A stretch of 64,000 nucleotides of DNA, taken from Larix kaempferi. Taxonomy: Eukaryota; Streptophyta; Pinopsida; Pinales; Pinaceae. Where the stretch lies: positions 5,466,501-5,530,500 of the forward strand of contig BSBM01000190.1 of the NCBI GenBank assembly GCA_027924585.1, written 5' to 3'. Position numbers and translations under genes: made by a program. Positions 59,723-64,000 of this stretch are shown here, one piece after another. The notes beneath the pieces were generated by a model that saw only the letters and a list, made by a program, of their open reading frames with translations, ran no database searches and was not told where the DNA came from. Position 1 is the stretch's first letter, and each line of letters opens with the position of its first letter.

Positions 59723-60222
59723 TGTTGAAATATTGTAACTTCAAAGAATATTATATTTGTATTTTATTATTATGGAGATGGTATATTCCTTCGTGGTGAC
59801 CCTATTGTATATCCGGAGATGTTTATTCCTCTGAGAGAGTGTGGTAACTAGGGTTATTAGATCTCCCATGTGAGGTCGGCCCTGAGTTTACTATTTGGGG
59901 GTTATTAGACTCCTCTGGGAGAGGTCATCCCTATTAGGGTAAAAAGTCAGTCGGGAAACAAGTATAAGTAGAGGAGATATGTTCCTCACTTATCTCATTC
60001 ATTCATCCACTTGTGATTGCCACACAAGAGAGATAGAGGTATGCATAGGAGGAGAAGGATCTCTTGTTGAGGACTACATCTTGTATTGGGTTGATTATCT
60101 ATATTGAGGAAAGCTTTGCTGGGTTTTCTGCCCCATGAGGGTTTCCTAGGGTAAATCTTTATCTATCTTGTGATTGTGTTTCTTTCAGTGATCTTGCTAG
60201 TCAAATTAGGTTAAACTTAACA
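59723..60222 (+). repeat. Copia-3 5' LTR
   Basis: 500 bp, TGTTGAAATATTG to AAACTTAACA. The 3' copy is outside the window, so the start is inferred from the TG and from family length. Confidence 0.75.
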
Positions 60223-60234
60223 TGGTATCAGAGA
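60223..60234 (+). other. Copia-3 primer-binding site (tRNA-iMet)
   Basis: TGGTATCAGAGA abuts the LTR end ...TTAACA. Confidence 0.88.
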
Positions 60235-60424
60235 TAGCCTAAATAGGACATCTTTCACAACGTGAAAATATCTCTCTCTCCTCCTTCAGTGAAAATTAGG
60301 GTTTTTGCAAAAGTTGGAATTTTTTTAATCTAATTGCATGGCTGGATAGCCCTTCTCAAAATTGAAGTTTTGAGCCCTAGATCAAAATTTTTGATTTGGT
60401 AGAACTCGAGGAAAGTCAAACCTT

Positions 60425-60545
60425 CGTTTGACCAAAAGTGCAAAAAACCAAAAAACCAGAGAACCAGAAAAACTGCGCACCTCTGCACCAGTGAACCAGA
60501 AAAGCTACAAACCTGTGCACCAGAAAACCAGAAAACCAGAAATTC
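60425..60545. repeat. 'ccagaaaa' simple repeat in the Copia-3 leader
   Basis: Units of 'aaccagaaaa' and 'ctgtgcaccag' occur about ten times between the primer-binding site and gag. Copia-2 lacks this in its leader. Confidence 0.75.
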
Positions 60546-60683
60546 TATTGCAGATCCAGAAGGTGAAAAGTTGAAGTTTCCAGAAGCAGACCATACCAGT
60601 ATTCTCAATTCAATCAAGATCATCTCCTGGTAAGTGTTATTCTATCTCTTGAGAAACTTCAATCTCTTTGACCCCTGGATAAG

Positions 60684-62710
60684 ATGGCTCCAAGCACTAA
60701 GCTTAAAGACAAGATAGAGGGTATAGAAAATTTCTGGGCATGGAAATACAGAATTGGTCTCATTCATGAAGAGAATTATCTTGTCCAATATATTAAAGAT
60801 GAGGTTGCAGAACCTGAAGAAGATGAAGCCAAAGAGAAGTATAAGAAGGACTTGCTTAGGGCAAAGAGAATCATTGTTGATTCTATCAAGGACCAGTTGA
60901 TTCCCCAAGTGGCATCCAAGAAGACTCCAAAGGAAATGTATGATGCCCTAGGCAGAATGTATGAAGACATGAACATCAATAGGAAGATGAACCTAAGCGC
61001 TCAATTGAAGAGAACCAAGATGAATAAGGAGAATCTGTTCAAGACTATTTCTCAAGGGTTTCCCAATTCAAGGAACAACTAGATGCCATTGGTGACACCC
61101 TTGATGAACATGAACTAGTCATGACTGCTTTAAATGGTCTCACTAGACCTTGGGACTCATTCATCCAAACTATGTGTGCAAGAAAAGAAAGTATGAAGTT
61201 TGATGTGGTATGGGAGGATTGCATTCAATAGGAGGCTAGGGTGGCCAATAGAGAATCCCTACTCACAGAAGATTACCAAGCCTTGGCCACTCACACCAGA
61301 AGAAGGATTCATTTCAACTCCATGAAGAATGGCCATAAGAAATCTCATCCTCCACATAGATTTCAAAAGAAAGAAGGAGTAAGCTATGAAAGAGATCTCT
61401 CCTCAGTTACATGCTATAGTTGTCACAAACCCGGACACTTTGCCAGAAATTGTCCCATAAGAAAGAAGAAGAATTTTCACAAAATACATCATGCACACCT
61501 TGCAGAAGATGATAGTGAAGAAGAAGAAGAGGAAAGGCCTAAAAAAAAGAAAGATAAATTAATAGAAGAAGATGCAGAAGAGTATGTTCTATTCTTTGCA
61601 CTCTCTGGGTCAATAACACCTGGAGAAGATACATGGCTCATAGATAGTGGTGCTTCAAAGCACATGACAGGTCAAAACAAAACTCTCTCAAATTTAGAAG
61701 AAAAGTCCTCTCCTCAGAAGGCATCCTTGGGAGATGACTATCAATATCCCATCAAGGGAATTGGTGAAGCAAGCTACAAGCTTGATTCTGGAACTCCACT
61801 AAAGATGAAACAAATCCTATATGTACCAGGTTTGAAGAATAACTTACTTTCTATCTCTGCATTAGATGAGAAAGGTTATAGGGTTGCATTCATAGATGGA
61901 CAAGTAATCATGTAGTCCAAAGGAAAATCAATTGAGGATGCAATTGTTATTGGTGAAGAGGATGGTGGGCTATATAAACTCAAGTGTCATCCTAAAGCTG
62001 CCCTTGTTCATGAAGCAACTAGCCCAAGTGAGCTATGGCATAGAAGGCTTTCTCACATTAACTACAAAGCACTACCTCATGTGAGCAAAGTAGTTATAGG
62101 ACTACTAGATTTAAAGATTGATCATGATGGAAAATGCAAAGGATGTGCAAAAGGGAAGAATATCAAGAACCCATTTCCAAAGAGTGAGACAAAGACCAAG
62201 ATTCATTCATATGTATGTCGACCAATGCCATCCACATCCTTGAGTGGATATGAGTACTACCTTACATTTATTGATGACTACTCAAGGAAGACTTGGATAT
62301 ATTTACTAAAAGGAAAAGATGAAGTCTTTGGAAAGTTCAAGGAATTCAAAGCTTTGATAGAAAACCATTCAGAAAAGAAGATCAAGATACTTAGGACAGA
62401 TAATGGTGGAGAATACACTTCAAAGGACTTTGAAGTATTTTGTAAAGAAGCTGGAATTAAGAGGGAACTAACCACTCCCTACAATCCTCAGCTAAATAGT
62501 GTTGTAGAGAGAAAGAATAGAACCATCATGGAAGCAGTAAAGACAATGATATATGATCAAGACCTACCTATGTATCTGTGGGCTGAAGCAGCCAGGACAA
62601 CAGTCTATGTACAAGATAGACTATCTCATAGTGCTCTTGACTTCAAGACCCCAAAAGAAGTGTTCACAAGAAAGAAGCCTGAAGTAAGTCACCTCAAGAT
62701 ATTTGGATGC
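60684..62710 (+). pseudogene. Copia-3 gag, protease and integrase, disabled and truncated
   Basis: Start at ATG 60684 (MAPSTKLKDKIEGIENFWAW). One frameshift lies near 61032 and stops at 61229-61231 and 61913-61915 (the second where relatives have Trp). The zinc knuckle is CYSCHKPGHFARNC (near 61420), intact here in contrast to Copia-2. The protease motif LIDSGASKHMTG is near 61640 and the pre-integrase SELWHRRLSHINY near 62030. Integrase core residues are visible (FIDDYSRKTWIY, RTDNGGEYTS, NSVVERKNRT), so the D-D-E set is kept. The text ends at LKIFGC where the LTR begins. Confidence 0.9.
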
Positions 62711-64000
62711 TGTCACGTCCCCTCCCATAATACTAGTGCAATGGAGAGGATCGTGATCCCAAACCGGGCATCCAGCCCCATAAACTCATTTCCTGAGCAA
62801 TCACATACTAAATGGAGATATGAAGATGCATAAATCTTTTAAAAACACAGCGGAAGTAAGTCATGTGCAGAATTAACACACATCCAACGTTTTCATGATA
62901 GCCATTAAGTGTAGACATTGCAGAAATAGCAAATGAAAATACTTATCTTTAAACCAAGTAATCCCAAGCAACCAGCTACGCTTCTGCAACGTTCCACCCA
63001 ACCGTAGGCCAGTGTGCTCCTTAATCTCTCGGCACCACTGCCACCCCCGAGCTGGGCACGATCTCCACAAGGTAAAGGGGAAACAGGCTCTCACATAGCC
63101 AAAGGTATGCCAGAATCAGCCAAGCCAACTAGCAGTTGGGTTTCTCAGGCTGCTAAGAGGTGGGCAGAGGTGAATTACTAGGCTAGTGGCTCAACCAAGG
63201 AGCTATGGATGCTTCATTGGGCTCACCAAGCCAAATTTGTCCTCTTCCACTCTTGAAGCTCCTGCTCACAGGTCCAAACCCAAAACGGGATGCACTTAAC
63301 AACAAACCACAATTACTGGGCATGAGGAAAATGCTTTCCACAGTGGGATGCCTGAGATGGGGTTTCAACTCACTCAGAAAAACGTGAGAACACACAAAAT
63401 GAAATGGGAAGATGGGGAAAAACCCTGGGAATCAAATCCGTTTTTTGAAAGACGTCCTTGGACATTCGGGGGCAAAAACGACCTCCATACAGTCCCCAAA
63501 TCGTGGCTCTCCTCTCCCAGGCTACTGCATATGCAAAAACGAACTCCCAGTCATGGAGAAATGCAGGATTTGGATGAAAAACGTGTAGGGAAAGACCCAG
63601 CTAGCTCCAACTGCGTGAATGAATGAAGACCCCCCAGTCAGAATGGCTTTGGGCACCATTTCGTGGGTGTTTTCTTGCCCAACAAGCAAAAACACGAATT
63701 TCCAGGTTGGTGGCTTGCCCATGCACGAAAATGGCTTGCCCATACTTCTTCATTTCCAAGGCATTAACTGCCTTAACCAATTTCTTGGGAGAATTAAATG
63801 ATTGGTCCCTAACCCAAAAATGGGTAGTTGAGAGTTCATGGCTTTCCTCAATGAAATGGCTTAACACCATGGTTCAAGGGTTTGGGTTATTCCCCCCCCC
63901 CCCTATTCCTTGTAAAGATCGTGCCCCCATCTCTTTTGTTGCATTGCGTAGCTGGTTGTGGGTTTTTCATTAAAATTGCATATTTACATGATTTCCGATG
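62711..64000 (-). mobile_element. LTR of the 1.6 kb family, inverted, running out of the window
   Basis: TGTCACGTCCCC begins here. The sequence follows the reverse complement of 35008-36590: 'ccgggcatcyagccccat' near 62765, 'aggcattaactgccttaacc' near 63762, 'tattccttgta' near 63903. About 1290 of an expected ~1580 bases are inside. Whether it is a solo LTR or a full element cannot be told. A run of 12 C lies at 63891-63902. Confidence 0.82.

Larger units (their letters stand above)
59723..64000 (+). mobile_element. Copia-3: Ty1/Copia element related to Copia-2, cut by an insertion and by the window end
   Basis: A 5' LTR (59723-60222), primer-binding site, leader, gag and pol up to the integrase are present. 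At 62711 another LTR interrupts it and the rest lies outside the window. It begins only 20 bases after the chromovirus target site. Gag, protease and integrase wording match Copia-2 closely (WLIDSGASKHMTG, YQYPIKG.GEASYKLDS). Confidence 0.88.

Overview
The window reads as a stretch of a large, repeat-rich plant nuclear genome, most likely a gymnosperm (inference). It is AT-rich and almost wholly built of old, nested LTR retrotransposons with tRNA-iMet primer-binding sites. Coding remnants belong to plant Ty1/Copia and Ty3/Gypsy chromovirus families, and a plant LINE and a plant polygalacturonase gene have left fragments. I see no intact host gene, no RNA gene, no CRISPR array and nothing bacterial.

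Layout. (1) 58-20839: a large non-autonomous LTR element of LARD type, minus strand, with ~4.4 kb LTRs at 58-8742 and 16417-20839, a short non-coding interior, and near-matching target duplications GTAGC/GTAGT. A 4.28 kb solo LTR of a Gypsy family (3197-7480) sits in its left LTR; the right LTR shows the matching empty site. A full Copia element (9569-14509, duplication GCCTT) sits in its interior. (2) 20845-23386: AT-rich, with a decayed gag-like trace. (3) 23387-27853: a polyadenylated retroposon bounded by an ~18 bp target duplication. It contains two 539 bp direct repeats around a 2.5 kb block with a long antisense coiled-coil reading frame. (4) 27872-32964: LINE remnant, polygalacturonase fragments and a three-copy ~380 bp tandem repeat. 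(5) 32965-41332: Copia-2, complete with LTRs and duplication GTTGG, broken by a solo LTR at 35008-36590 and carrying three tandem-repeat families before its 3' LTR. (6) 41338-43218: a polygalacturonase last-exon pseudogene and a minus-strand Copia-like end. (7) 43224-59697: a 16.5 kb Gypsy chromovirus (minus strand, 4.2 kb LTRs, duplication CACTT). Its gag-pol frame is broken only by stop codons. Its 5' LTR is split by a gag-only non-autonomous element (52794-55921, duplication CTTAG). (8) 59723-64000: Copia-3, a relative of Copia-2, cut at 62711 by an LTR of the same family as the 35008 solo LTR.

The relative order of insertion can be read from the nesting. The LARD came before the Gypsy solo LTR and Copia-1. 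The polygalacturonase gene came before Copia-2. The chromovirus came before the gag-only element. None of the elements looks able to move by itself, because every coding region is broken. All boundaries, target duplications and motifs were read by eye; identities and ages were not computed.
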